IMG/VR virus record: IMGVR_UViG_3300011116_000655 | Location: 1-64,000 of that record | DNA length: 64,000 nt | Direction: 5' to 3' (one strand) | Source of the DNA: a virus | Shown: in pieces, positions 5,686-12,204 of the stretch | Layout of the letters: each line of letters starts with the position of its first letter | Position numbering within the stretch: the first letter of the stretch is position 1 | The notes under the pieces: model-generated | Database searches by the model: none | What the model saw: only the letters and a program-made list of their open reading frames with translations | Told to the model about the DNA's origin: nothing | Made by a program: the position numbers and the translations under genes

Positions 5686-5862
5686 CTAACATAACTTGAG
5701 ATGGGTAATAATTTCATAGTAAAGTGGAGTATGTTTTTTCCAATTATCCTCAGAAACATACAGAGAAAACTGCGCCAACATACGATTTGGGGGGCAATTG
5801 CTATCAGAGTATCCCCATCTTCGGTCCCATGTACTAGGGCTTATAAAGGTCTGAGGTTTCTG
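5686..5862 (-). other. Protein-like frame without a start codon
   Basis: 59 codons open in a frame shifted by -1 relative to the end of the 5841-6068 gene. The residues look like a real protein (S-P-S-T-W-D-R-R-W-G-Y-S-D, then S-L-Y-V-S-E-D-N-W-K-K). There is no ATG, GTG or TTG until 5781, and that ATG has no ribosome site. Either the upstream gene shifts frame near its stop (CCT TTA TAA), a frameshift mutation or sequencing error split one gene, or translation begins at 5781 (32 codons). Confidence 0.4.
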
Positions 5863-6068
5863 TCAAAGCATGTAATCACAGTACCCGTCAAAAGAACATG
5901 AATTGAATACTTGGTATTATTCCTTTCTTTTTCTTTATTGTCTACAACTATGCAAGCACCGCTAATGTCATACTTGTCCAAGAACATATCGTGAGTCCAA
6001 TTTAGCAACTCACCAACTTGGTACTTAGGGCTTCCAACATTTACGGCATCGGGCTTCATAGGTTCCAT
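5841..6068 (-). CDS. Small YQVGE-type protein
   Basis: Up to 75 aa; a start at 6068 or 6059 overlaps the thymidine kinase 3' end by 35-44 bases. The core K-Y-Q-V-G-E-L-L-N-W relates it to the small beta-rich family. Its end abuts the orphan frame at 5686-5862, so it may be the first half of a frameshifted gene. Confidence 0.55.
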   Translation of the reverse strand: MEPMKPDAVNVGSPKYQVGELLNWTHDMFLDKYDISGACIVVDNKEKERNNTKYSIHVLLTGTVITCFDRNLRPL

Positions 6069-6555
6069 TTGCTCCTACCATAACCTGTTCTGTACTACTG
6101 ACAAGTCTTTGAGAACGTGTAGCGTCAGCACCACACTTCATACATACTGCTGAAACCTTCGTAACCTTGTCTGCCATAGCAAGCAAGTGAGGCATACTAC
6201 CAAAAGGATTACCAGCACTATCAAGGTCAAGCCCTGCTACATAAACTTCCTTAATTGCTGAAAGTCTATCTACAAGTTCAGAAAAACCTTCACCAAAGAA
6301 TTGTGCTTCATCAAAACCAATTACTTCTGGTTCATCATGCTCCAAAAGATACACAGCAATTTCTTGTACGCTCGTAACTGCAATAGATTTAAATGTTTGA
6401 CCCGAATGTGAAGCAATTTCGGATACAGAGTAACGGTTATCAATTGCTGGTTTAAACGCTATAATCTTCTTTTTAGCGTATGATGCTCTCTTCAAACGAT
6501 GGATAAGCAATTCAGACTTACCAGCAAACATTCCACCGCAAATAACTTCTAGCAT
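6025..6555 (-). CDS. tdk: Thymidine kinase
   Basis: 176 aa, the usual length for type II (TK1-like) thymidine kinases, which phosphorylate deoxythymidine to dTMP with ATP. Visible: P-loop G-G-M-F-A-G-K-S at residues 7-14, the acidic F-D-E-A-Q-F-F motif, and the structural zinc pairs C-M-K-C and C-R-K-C near the C-terminus. It follows a leader with two mutually exclusive hairpins (6566-6790). It works with ThyX, NrdJ, Dut and the deaminase encoded further right in dTTP supply. Confidence 0.95.
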   Translation of the reverse strand: MLEVICGGMFAGKSELLIHRLKRASYAKKKIIAFKPAIDNRYSVSEIASHSGQTFKSIAVTSVQEIAVYLLEHDEPEVIGFDEAQFFGEGFSELVDRLSAIKEVYVAGLDLDSAGNPFGSMPHLLAMADKVTKVSAVCMKCGADATRSQRLVSSTEQVMVGANGTYEARCRKCWKP

Positions 6556-6565
6556 AAATCACCAT

Positions 6566-6790
6566 AAAAAAAAAGATTAGAGAGGGGTGACAATCTTTCG
6601 CTATGTCACGGACTATCTGCATTTTAATTTCTGCACCATCCTTTAATAGCCAGTTTGGTCTGTGCTTCGTTCAGTACGCGACTTCCTCCCACACAGCAGT
6701 TCTATTATCGGGGTGCTAGGTTGTGTAGCAGCATACAACCTACCCAAAGATGTATTAGATTTTAACCCAGTCTAATCTTAGATAAGTATC
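6566..6790 (-). promoter_or_regulatory. Structured leader with possible attenuator before tdk
   Basis: No gene is visible in these 225 bases. Just before tdk a 7-bp hairpin (AAAGATT 6592-6598 / AATCTTT 6572-6578) is followed by nine T: a terminator. An alternative hairpin (GTGACA 6604-6609 / TGTCAC 6587-6592) uses part of the same bases and cannot coexist with it. Further upstream lies a perfect 7-bp stem AGGTTGT/ACAACCT (about 6718-6741) and a TTAGATT/AATCTAA-like pairing near 6755-6779. The layout fits an attenuator or riboswitch-like switch, or a small RNA ending before tdk. Confidence 0.5.
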
Positions 6791-6871
6791 TTAACGCATT
6801 AAAATTGATATGACAAGGTAGAAAAAAATAATCAATGAAGTTTTAATTATAGTATCTAATACAAAGTTCAT
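6791..6871 (-). CDS. Tiny membrane peptide
   Basis: 26 codons, MNFVLDTIIKTS then a strongly hydrophobic stretch (L-I-I-F-F-Y-L-V-I-S-I-L-M-R). Its ATG overlaps the TGA of the preceding tiny gene (ATGA) with GGGG just upstream. Probably one transmembrane helix. Length makes it uncertain, but the coupling argues for translation. Confidence 0.45.
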   Translation of the reverse strand: MNFVLDTIIKTSLIIFFYLVISILMR

Positions 6872-6933
6872 CCATGCCCCGATAGTAGAAGAAAAGGAGC
6901 AATTAGTAAGAAAAATACAATCTTCATAAACAT
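6868..6933 (-). CDS. Tiny hydrophobic peptide
   Basis: 21 codons, M-F-M-K-I-V-F-F-L-L-I-A-P-F-L-L-L-S-G-H-G. The start overlaps the stop of the 6933-7400 gene as TAATG and has a GGTGG ribosome site. Looks like a signal-like or membrane peptide. With the next gene it forms a coupled pair. Confidence 0.45.
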   Translation of the reverse strand: MFMKIVFFLLIAPFLLLSGHG

Positions 6934-7400
6934 TATTTCACCACCTTGTTTAGATTTCTACCTTCTGTTGGCAATAGACGTTTCTGTTCTACTGCATAAA
7001 TCATCGAATCACCATAAAAGTTATCACGATCCGCAAGAGCATTAAGATCATAAATCCAACCAAACTGTGGGTCAAGTCTTTTATCTATGACCAATCCTAC
7101 TATACGAATGCGCTTTTTTGCCAAAAGGCTATAGGTCTTTGTAGTTACCAAATCTCCAACCTCATAACGAGCAGGAGCAGTAATAAAATTATAATACTTC
7201 TGAAAGTATTTATTGTTTGTGAATAGGTTGTATTCGCTTTCAGTTGGAATAGAGTTATCGCGATTATCATACTTATCGCGAATGTAATCAATAATCTTGG
7301 ACTTATTACGATTACTATAACGTCCAAAAAAATCAAGGGCCATGTTAAACATGATGCGCTTATCATTATCGAAAGATTTAATCCATTCGTTGCGATTCAT
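6933..7400 (-). CDS. Two-part protein with FQIGD-like C-terminal domain
   Basis: 155 aa. Residues 1-75 are mainly helical and polar; residues about 78-150 (A-R-Y-E-V-G-D-L-V-T-T ... V-E-Q-K-R-L-L) resemble the stand-alone small beta-rich proteins of the 1-5 kb array. No Shine-Dalgarno: the ATG is 6 bases after a TATGTT -10 box, so the mRNA may be leaderless. An internal ATG (M-F-N-M-A-L) is an alternative start. Function unknown. Confidence 0.7.
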   Translation of the reverse strand: MNRNEWIKSFDNDKRIMFNMALDFFGRYSNRNKSKIIDYIRDKYDNRDNSIPTESEYNLFTNNKYFQKYYNFITAPARYEVGDLVTTKTYSLLAKKRIRIVGLVIDKRLDPQFGWIYDLNALADRDNFYGDSMIYAVEQKRLLPTEGRNLNKVVK

Positions 7401-7406
7401 GTGTAT

Positions 7407-7435
7407 AACATAGCCTCTTGATTGTTGGGTGTCAA
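7407..7435 (-). promoter_or_regulatory. Strong sigma70-like promoter, leaderless type
   Basis: TTGACA (7430-7435), 17 nt, TATGTT (7407-7412), six bases, ATG of the 6933-7400 gene. The -35 touches the stop of the 7436-7573 gene. Confidence 0.8.
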
Positions 7436-7573
7436 CTACTTCTTTGTAGTATCCTTATTTTCCTTGATTGTTACTGCCTTCTTGACGACAATAACTTCGG
7501 GTGGAGGATGGGACTTGACAAACCCACCATCAATGTAAGAAACGTTGCTCTCTGCCTTGTTTGGCTTGCTCAT
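7436..7573 (-). CDS. Hypothetical 45 aa protein
   Basis: MSKPNKAESNVSYID to E-N-K-D-T-T-K-K, preceded by a good CGGAG site. Contains a P-P-P-E-V-I-V-V-K-K segment. Too short for family recognition, but start signal and placement between two promoters support it. Confidence 0.6.
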   Translation of the reverse strand: MSKPNKAESNVSYIDGGFVKSHPPPEVIVVKKAVTIKENKDTTKK

Positions 7574-7592
7574 AATTACTCCGTGTTAGATT

Positions 7593-7760
7593 TTATTCTT
7601 CGTTTCGGTTGGTGCTTCTGCACTCGTTACGATTTGCTTCCTTTCGACGGTCTTTGAATCGCTTGGAGGAACCACGCCACATAGCGGGAGTACCACCTCT
7701 TTCAAAGTGTTCACGACGAGCAGAAGCCTTTTCCATATGCCTAGTCTTAACTGGTTCCAT
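7593..7760 (-). CDS. Small very basic phage protein
   Basis: 55 aa: M-E-P-V-K-T-R-H ... H-F-E-R-G-G-T-P-A-M-W-R-G-S-S-K-R-F-K-D-R-R. Rich in Arg and Lys, so nucleic-acid binding is plausible (inference). The ATG lies 6 bases after the TATGAT of a strong promoter and has no Shine-Dalgarno, the same leaderless layout as at 4497 and 7400. A longer overlapping frame (7586-7771) includes the -10 box and is rejected. Confidence 0.7.
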   Translation of the reverse strand: MEPVKTRHMEKASARREHFERGGTPAMWRGSSKRFKDRRKEANRNECRSTNRNEE

Positions 7761-7766
7761 ACTTCT

Positions 7767-7794
7767 ATCATAACCCTTCCGTTTATGGTGTCAA
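7767..7794 (-). promoter_or_regulatory. Strong sigma70-like promoter, leaderless type
   Basis: TTGACA (7789-7794), 16 nt, TATGAT (7767-7772), six bases, ATG at 7760. It lies right after the gene ending at 7797. Confidence 0.8.
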
Positions 7795-7796
7795 GA

Positions 7797-8117
7797 TCAA
7801 ACTTTATTCAAATCGCTTTCGTATTCCCATCTGTACTTTTCTACTCCATGCCAAAAAACACGGCATATTGATGTTTTTACTACTTGCTTGTTCTTATCTA
7901 CTTTCATCTTATACGATACATATTCTGGGTCAAGGTCAGAATCGTATTCAAACACAACATTTTTTTCATGAGGATAAAGGAAAAGTTCTGTCAAAATTTC
8001 AACAATTGTACCTACTCCCAATTCTTCGGGGCTTTCAGTATAACGTGGTGGCCTCATGTTCTTTCTTTTCTTTAGGCACACTACGTCACCAATAGATACA
8101 AACTCCTTTTTGGACAA
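7797..8117 (-). CDS. Hypothetical 106 aa protein, TTG start
   Basis: Starts at TTG 8117, (M)SKKEFVSIGDVVCLKK, with GAGG about 10 bases upstream. V-S-I-G-D-V-V-C-L links it to the array family, extended with a longer C-terminus (E-K-Y-R-W-E-Y-E-S-D-L). The CTATTTA motif at 8143-8149 lies 26 bases upstream. Function unknown. Confidence 0.65.
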   Translation of the reverse strand: MSKKEFVSIGDVVCLKKRKNMRPPRYTESPEELGVGTIVEILTELFLYPHEKNVVFEYDSDLDPEYVSYKMKVDKNKQVVKTSICRVFWHGVEKYRWEYESDLNKV

Positions 8118-8142
8118 GACATATTTACCTCTACCATATTAG

Positions 8143-8149
8143 TAAATAG
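8143..8149 (-). promoter_or_regulatory. ACTATTTA putative late promoter
   Basis: Minus strand GACTATTTACT, in the gap between the 8151-8333 and 7797-8117 genes; no -35 box. One of ten copies found just upstream of genes. Confidence 0.45.
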
Positions 8150-8150
8150 T

Positions 8151-8333
8151 CTATGCATCCCCAATAGGTTTCATCTGCTTTGTAACATAATCGTCAACAG
8201 CAATTTGAATTTCTTTCATAAGAGCTTTTTCACTTTCTCTTACTTCATCAAGATAATCCCACAACATATCATTTTCTTCTTGCAATTCTTTTACAAGTTC
8301 TTCAAGTTGTTTGATTTTCTTATCTTTATCCAT
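8151..8333 (-). CDS. Short coiled-coil protein
   Basis: 60 aa, M-D-K-D-K-K-I-K-Q-L-E-E-L-V-K-E-L-Q-E-E, with heptad-spaced Leu/Ile through residue 45: an oligomerising coiled coil. Starts exactly at the last base of the HAD-like gene. Function unknown. Confidence 0.6.
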   Translation of the reverse strand: MDKDKKIKQLEELVKELQEENDMLWDYLDEVRESEKALMKEIQIAVDDYVTKQMKPIGDA

Positions 8334-9169
8334 TAGTGCTGGCCTGTGTATTTTATCCTTATGTTTCTTCCACCTTTTCTGAATCTTCCAGTTGGTTCGC
8401 GAAGTCCAAAATTAGCAATCATAGTTTCAATGTTTTTCTTATCGTCGTCAGAGAAACCAATTTTTATCTTGGTTCCTTTAACAGCATGTTTTTTTACTCT
8501 TTTTGCTTCTTTGTTGACGTATTCAATAAAGTTATTTAATGCTTCAACTTTTAATTTTTCTGGCGAAGCAGCACTACCTTGACCAAACGAAACAGGTTCA
8601 AACTTACACATCCCAAGATAATCATCTATTAATTGATCTTCATTGTCTGTTGTTTGAACGTTGAATAGTTGTTTGTATTTTTTGATACTTTCCAAAACTT
8701 TAACTGTGCTTATTCCACCGAATCCAGATTGTATGTATCTTTTACAAGCTTGTTTAAGTGTATCTGGGTGGTGTCCTCTTGCAGTAATAATAGCAAAAAT
8801 TGATGCTCCTTCAACACATTCTTTAAAATCATTAAAAGATGGACCTATTTCTGCTTGTGGTAAATCATTTAAAAATTGTTGATCTCCTTCAACTCTAAAA
8901 TTTCTAAAAGGATTTGGAGCATAATCTTTTATTTTATGTCCTTCATAATCAAATTCTTCTTTTCCAATTAAATGTCTGTATTGTGCAAATGCATGTGTTG
9001 ACATACCAACTTCTTCACCATTTACATCAACAAGCATAATCTTTGTAGGCATGAATACTATGTTATCATCCCAATCAAATGCATAGTATTTTAGATCTGG
9101 TGTTCCTTCTTCGGTAAAACCTTCGTTGACGAAACCTCTCCAGTTTTTTAAGATACCTTCCATTATCAT
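8333..9169 (-). CDS. HAD-like phosphatase-fold protein with N-terminal tag
   Basis: 278 aa. Residues 1-16 (G-I-L-K-N-W-R-G-F-V-N-E) resemble the N-terminal tags of several other proteins in this window. Then Y-A-F-D-W-D-D-N-I (DxD motif, residues about 29-37) and I-I-T-A-R-G-H (motif II) mark a haloacid-dehalogenase-type hydrolase. The basic C-terminal third (R-F-R-K-G-G-R-N-I-R-I-K) is extra. The start overlaps the stop of the 1012 aa gene as ATGA, so it is co-translated with the giant paralogues. Substrate unknown. Confidence 0.75.
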   Translation of the reverse strand: MIMEGILKNWRGFVNEGFTEEGTPDLKYYAFDWDDNIVFMPTKIMLVDVNGEEVGMSTHAFAQYRHLIGKEEFDYEGHKIKDYAPNPFRNFRVEGDQQFLNDLPQAEIGPSFNDFKECVEGASIFAIITARGHHPDTLKQACKRYIQSGFGGISTVKVLESIKKYKQLFNVQTTDNEDQLIDDYLGMCKFEPVSFGQGSAASPEKLKVEALNNFIEYVNKEAKRVKKHAVKGTKIKIGFSDDDKKNIETMIANFGLREPTGRFRKGGRNIRIKYTGQH

Positions 9170-12100
9170 TTTTTAATGTTCCTTAATAAACGTTTAAATC
9201 TTTCGTTAATAACTAGTCTCTTAGTTTTGTTTTCGGGCAATCTTTGATCTTTATACATTGGATTACCAGAAAACAATGGTCCTTCTGCTGGTGGTACAAG
9301 TGGTTGTTTTTCGTTTGGTGATGCAACAGAGGCTTGAATTCCTTGTGCAACTCTTTGTCTTTGTCTATCGTAAATAGAAACTACTTCTCCAGGTTGTACC
9401 GATAATTTTTCTTTTACTGTTTTATTAACTGCATCAGAACAAATCTTAATCATCTTTTGATAATTTTCTTCTTTACCTATTTTTTCAATAAAGTTTGTAG
9501 CATTAATTATCTGTTGTTCAGTTGTAAAGTTTTGGCTAATTTTAGCAGTTATTTTTGCTCTAACATTAAGATAATCTGCACCTTCTAATGCTCTTTGTAC
9601 ATCTGGTTCAATAACCATAATTCTAATTTCAAAACCTTCGTCTACTTGTGGTGTAATGTCTACGTTTTTTGTTTTTAATGGGTCTGGAGTTTGTACGCTT
9701 ATACCTTGTGGAGATCTGTTGTATGCATTTAAAATGTCTCTTTCTGCTCTCGATATGTTAATGGTAGAAAAGAGAGGTTTTTGTTTATTATCATATCGAT
9801 TAGCATTTAGGTTACTATCTCCAAATTCTTTATCAAATTCTTTATGTAACTCAAAAACATCAATAGTTCTCATTGTATCTACGATTTGCCTAATCATATC
9901 TCTTTTAAGTGCAAAATCTGAAATATGTACTCTTGCTGTGTTTACTGTTGTTGCTGGTTGCTCTTGGCTTGGTTTTGGTGTAGGAATTTTAGCTACAATA
10001 GGATAATTTGTTTCTACTGTTTCTCTTGCAGGATTCTCAACAATAATAAATTGGTCCCACTTACCTTCATCTGATTCAAGCCAAGCAGCATGACTTCCTG
10101 TAGATGATAAATCTTCTACAAATTTTTGAATCATATCTTGTACTTCTGGTTTTGAAATTGGTGGTTGGACAATAATACCAATGTTTCTAAAATGATTTAC
10201 AAATGCATCCCTAATGTCGTCTGTATAATCTAATTTATTTAATGATTCTCTTGCACCAACTAAATGCATTTCTATTGCACCAGAAGATGCGTGAGTATCC
10301 ATTATTAAAATTTGTATGTAGATTTGTGGTCCATTAAATAATTGAACATTTACATCAATTTCAGAAGAAGTAAATGCTGCTCTATCATCAACATTTCTCA
10401 ACATTGAATCAAATAAATACTTGAATTTTTCTACTACTTCTTGTTTTAAATACTCCGTTCCAAACACTTCATTCATTCTATCTTGATTAAATTGTATACC
10501 ATCATCTCTACGGTCAATTTGTATTTCAATAGTAATTTGTGAGGTTATTACATCGATTTCAAAATCATCATCGTCACATCGAACGTCTACAGTAACAGTT
10601 GCAAAATTGGCTCTTCTATCGAAGTATGACACTATCTGGTCTACATCATCTATAGCTGTTCTACAGGGCGCAGTTGCTTCATCTTGATCTTCATGACCTG
10701 TATAAGAAAGACCATAACTACTAAAACTGGCCTCCAAATTATCAACCGTTGCACTTAAATAATCTTTTTCTTCATTAGATTGAGAAATAAGTTTTGAAGC
10801 TTTGTCGATAGTTCTAATTAAACTCATACCAAGACCACGCATACCAGAATCACTATAAGAACCACCTCTTAGTTCAAGAGAATCTGCTTCATATGGTATG
10901 TAAAATTTTCCTTCATCATACTTTGCTTGTGGATCATTCATAAGTATTTTTGCTGTTTGTTGTGTTACCCACTTATTGACTGTATCAACAAATGAAACTT
11001 TGGCTTTACCATAAGTTCTTGTTTCTGGAGCCATGAAGTCAACATTTGTTTGATTATCAACAACTCTTCTAAGTCTCATTCTTGCTTCTGGTACAATACC
11101 TTGAATACCTCTTTGTGGGTCTGCGAAGATTTCTGTTGCATTTAAATCAACTTTATTTATGTCCTCAGTATTTACCAAATAAGCAATTGCTCCTTGGTTT
11201 CTGGCTTCTGCGAGGGCACAGTAAAAGTATTCACCACCTTCACGATGGCAAGAAGTCATACCTTTTGAAGCAAAGTCAGACATTCTAAGTACGTCGATAG
11301 GGGCACGAGAAATAAGAATTGATAAACTATTTGCTTGTGTATCTGTAACCTCGTTGAATCTTTGTTTAAGGTAATCTAACTCTTCATCTGCTTGAAACCA
11401 ATCCTTTTCTATCAATTCTTTAGCACCTTCAACAGCATCTTTGTCTTGTGAAAACTTTAATTGATTTTGTTGCCACCAATCAAAAAGTTCTTTTTCTTTA
11501 AACTTTTGTAATACTTGGCCTATTGTTGCTGTATAGCTTTTAACTGTGAAAGAACCATTGCCCCACCTGTCTGGATTTTCTTGTAAGAATTTTTCAATAA
11601 ATTCTTGCCCCATCATTGGATTGAGTGGTGTTTTAACTGTGTATTCAATTACAGGTTCATAATAAGTAACATCTTTTTCTTGAGGAGGACCACCACCAAG
11701 AGGAGTGAATTTTTGTTTAACAACATTTTGTCTTATGTTCAATGTATCAACGTTAAGAACTGGATAATTAAGCATACCATAACTATTCTTCATGTAAGAA
11801 GGTATTTTTTTTAAAAATTCTTCTGATTCTGCTTGTGACAGTTTACTAAAATCAAAATTTGGATCTTTGGTAAGGGATTTAAAAAGTCTTGTTCTATAAG
11901 CTCCTATTTTTTCAGTTGATTTTACATCTTGAAACAATAAGCTGGCACAAACTCTAATAAGTGCCGCAAGCTTTATCATTTTTGATTCATCATAAGGAAT
12001 AACTATTCTATCCCCTTGGTCACCAAAAAACAATTTAAAGTTATCATTTTTTCTTTCGGTAGCGGCAATAACAGCAGGCATGACGGCATTTATCCATCGC

Positions 12101-12204
12101 TGATTCATTTCCTTTAATAGTTTTTTGTTCTTAGTTTCTTTTTTTGATAAATCAGTTTGAGAAATCCATTTCTGCCAGTTATAATGGCTTGTACCTTTAG
12201 ACAT
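9166..12204 (-). CDS. Giant protein A, paralogue of 12204-14948
   Basis: 1012 aa, no signal peptide. N-terminal tag H-Y-N-W-Q-K-W-I-S-Q at 7-16. The conserved core at about 297-345 reads I-L-I-S-R-A-P-I-D-V-L-R-M-S-D-F, then S-C-H, G-G-E-Y-F-Y-C-A-L-A-E-A and G-A-I-A-Y; the Cys-His pair (about 319-320) could be catalytic. After it come D-P-Q-R-G-I-Q-G-I and L-R-G-G-S-Y-S-D, also shared with the paralogue. The rest is acidic and mixed alpha/beta. The TAATG overlap couples it to its paralogue. Size and tag suggest a virion-carried protein (inference). Function unknown. Confidence 0.75.
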   Translation of the reverse strand: MSKGTSHYNWQKWISQTDLSKKETKNKKLLKEMNQRWINAVMPAVIAATERKNDNFKLFFGDQGDRIVIPYDESKMIKLAALIRVCASLLFQDVKSTEKIGAYRTRLFKSLTKDPNFDFSKLSQAESEEFLKKIPSYMKNSYGMLNYPVLNVDTLNIRQNVVKQKFTPLGGGPPQEKDVTYYEPVIEYTVKTPLNPMMGQEFIEKFLQENPDRWGNGSFTVKSYTATIGQVLQKFKEKELFDWWQQNQLKFSQDKDAVEGAKELIEKDWFQADEELDYLKQRFNEVTDTQANSLSILISRAPIDVLRMSDFASKGMTSCHREGGEYFYCALAEARNQGAIAYLVNTEDINKVDLNATEIFADPQRGIQGIVPEARMRLRRVVDNQTNVDFMAPETRTYGKAKVSFVDTVNKWVTQQTAKILMNDPQAKYDEGKFYIPYEADSLELRGGSYSDSGMRGLGMSLIRTIDKASKLISQSNEEKDYLSATVDNLEASFSSYGLSYTGHEDQDEATAPCRTAIDDVDQIVSYFDRRANFATVTVDVRCDDDDFEIDVITSQITIEIQIDRRDDGIQFNQDRMNEVFGTEYLKQEVVEKFKYLFDSMLRNVDDRAAFTSSEIDVNVQLFNGPQIYIQILIMDTHASSGAIEMHLVGARESLNKLDYTDDIRDAFVNHFRNIGIIVQPPISKPEVQDMIQKFVEDLSSTGSHAAWLESDEGKWDQFIIVENPARETVETNYPIVAKIPTPKPSQEQPATTVNTARVHISDFALKRDMIRQIVDTMRTIDVFELHKEFDKEFGDSNLNANRYDNKQKPLFSTINISRAERDILNAYNRSPQGISVQTPDPLKTKNVDITPQVDEGFEIRIMVIEPDVQRALEGADYLNVRAKITAKISQNFTTEQQIINATNFIEKIGKEENYQKMIKICSDAVNKTVKEKLSVQPGEVVSIYDRQRQRVAQGIQASVASPNEKQPLVPPAEGPLFSGNPMYKDQRLPENKTKRLVINERFKRLLRNIKK

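Noticed and set aside
6600-6790. RNase P, tmRNA or 6S RNA in the tdk leader
   Set aside because: I looked for the conserved P4 strands and tmRNA ends and did not find them.
7586-7771. Minus-strand 61 aa frame beginning M-I-E-V-W-N
   Set aside because: Its start codon lies in the -10 box of the promoter at 7767-7794; the frame starting at 7760 gives a credible basic protein instead.
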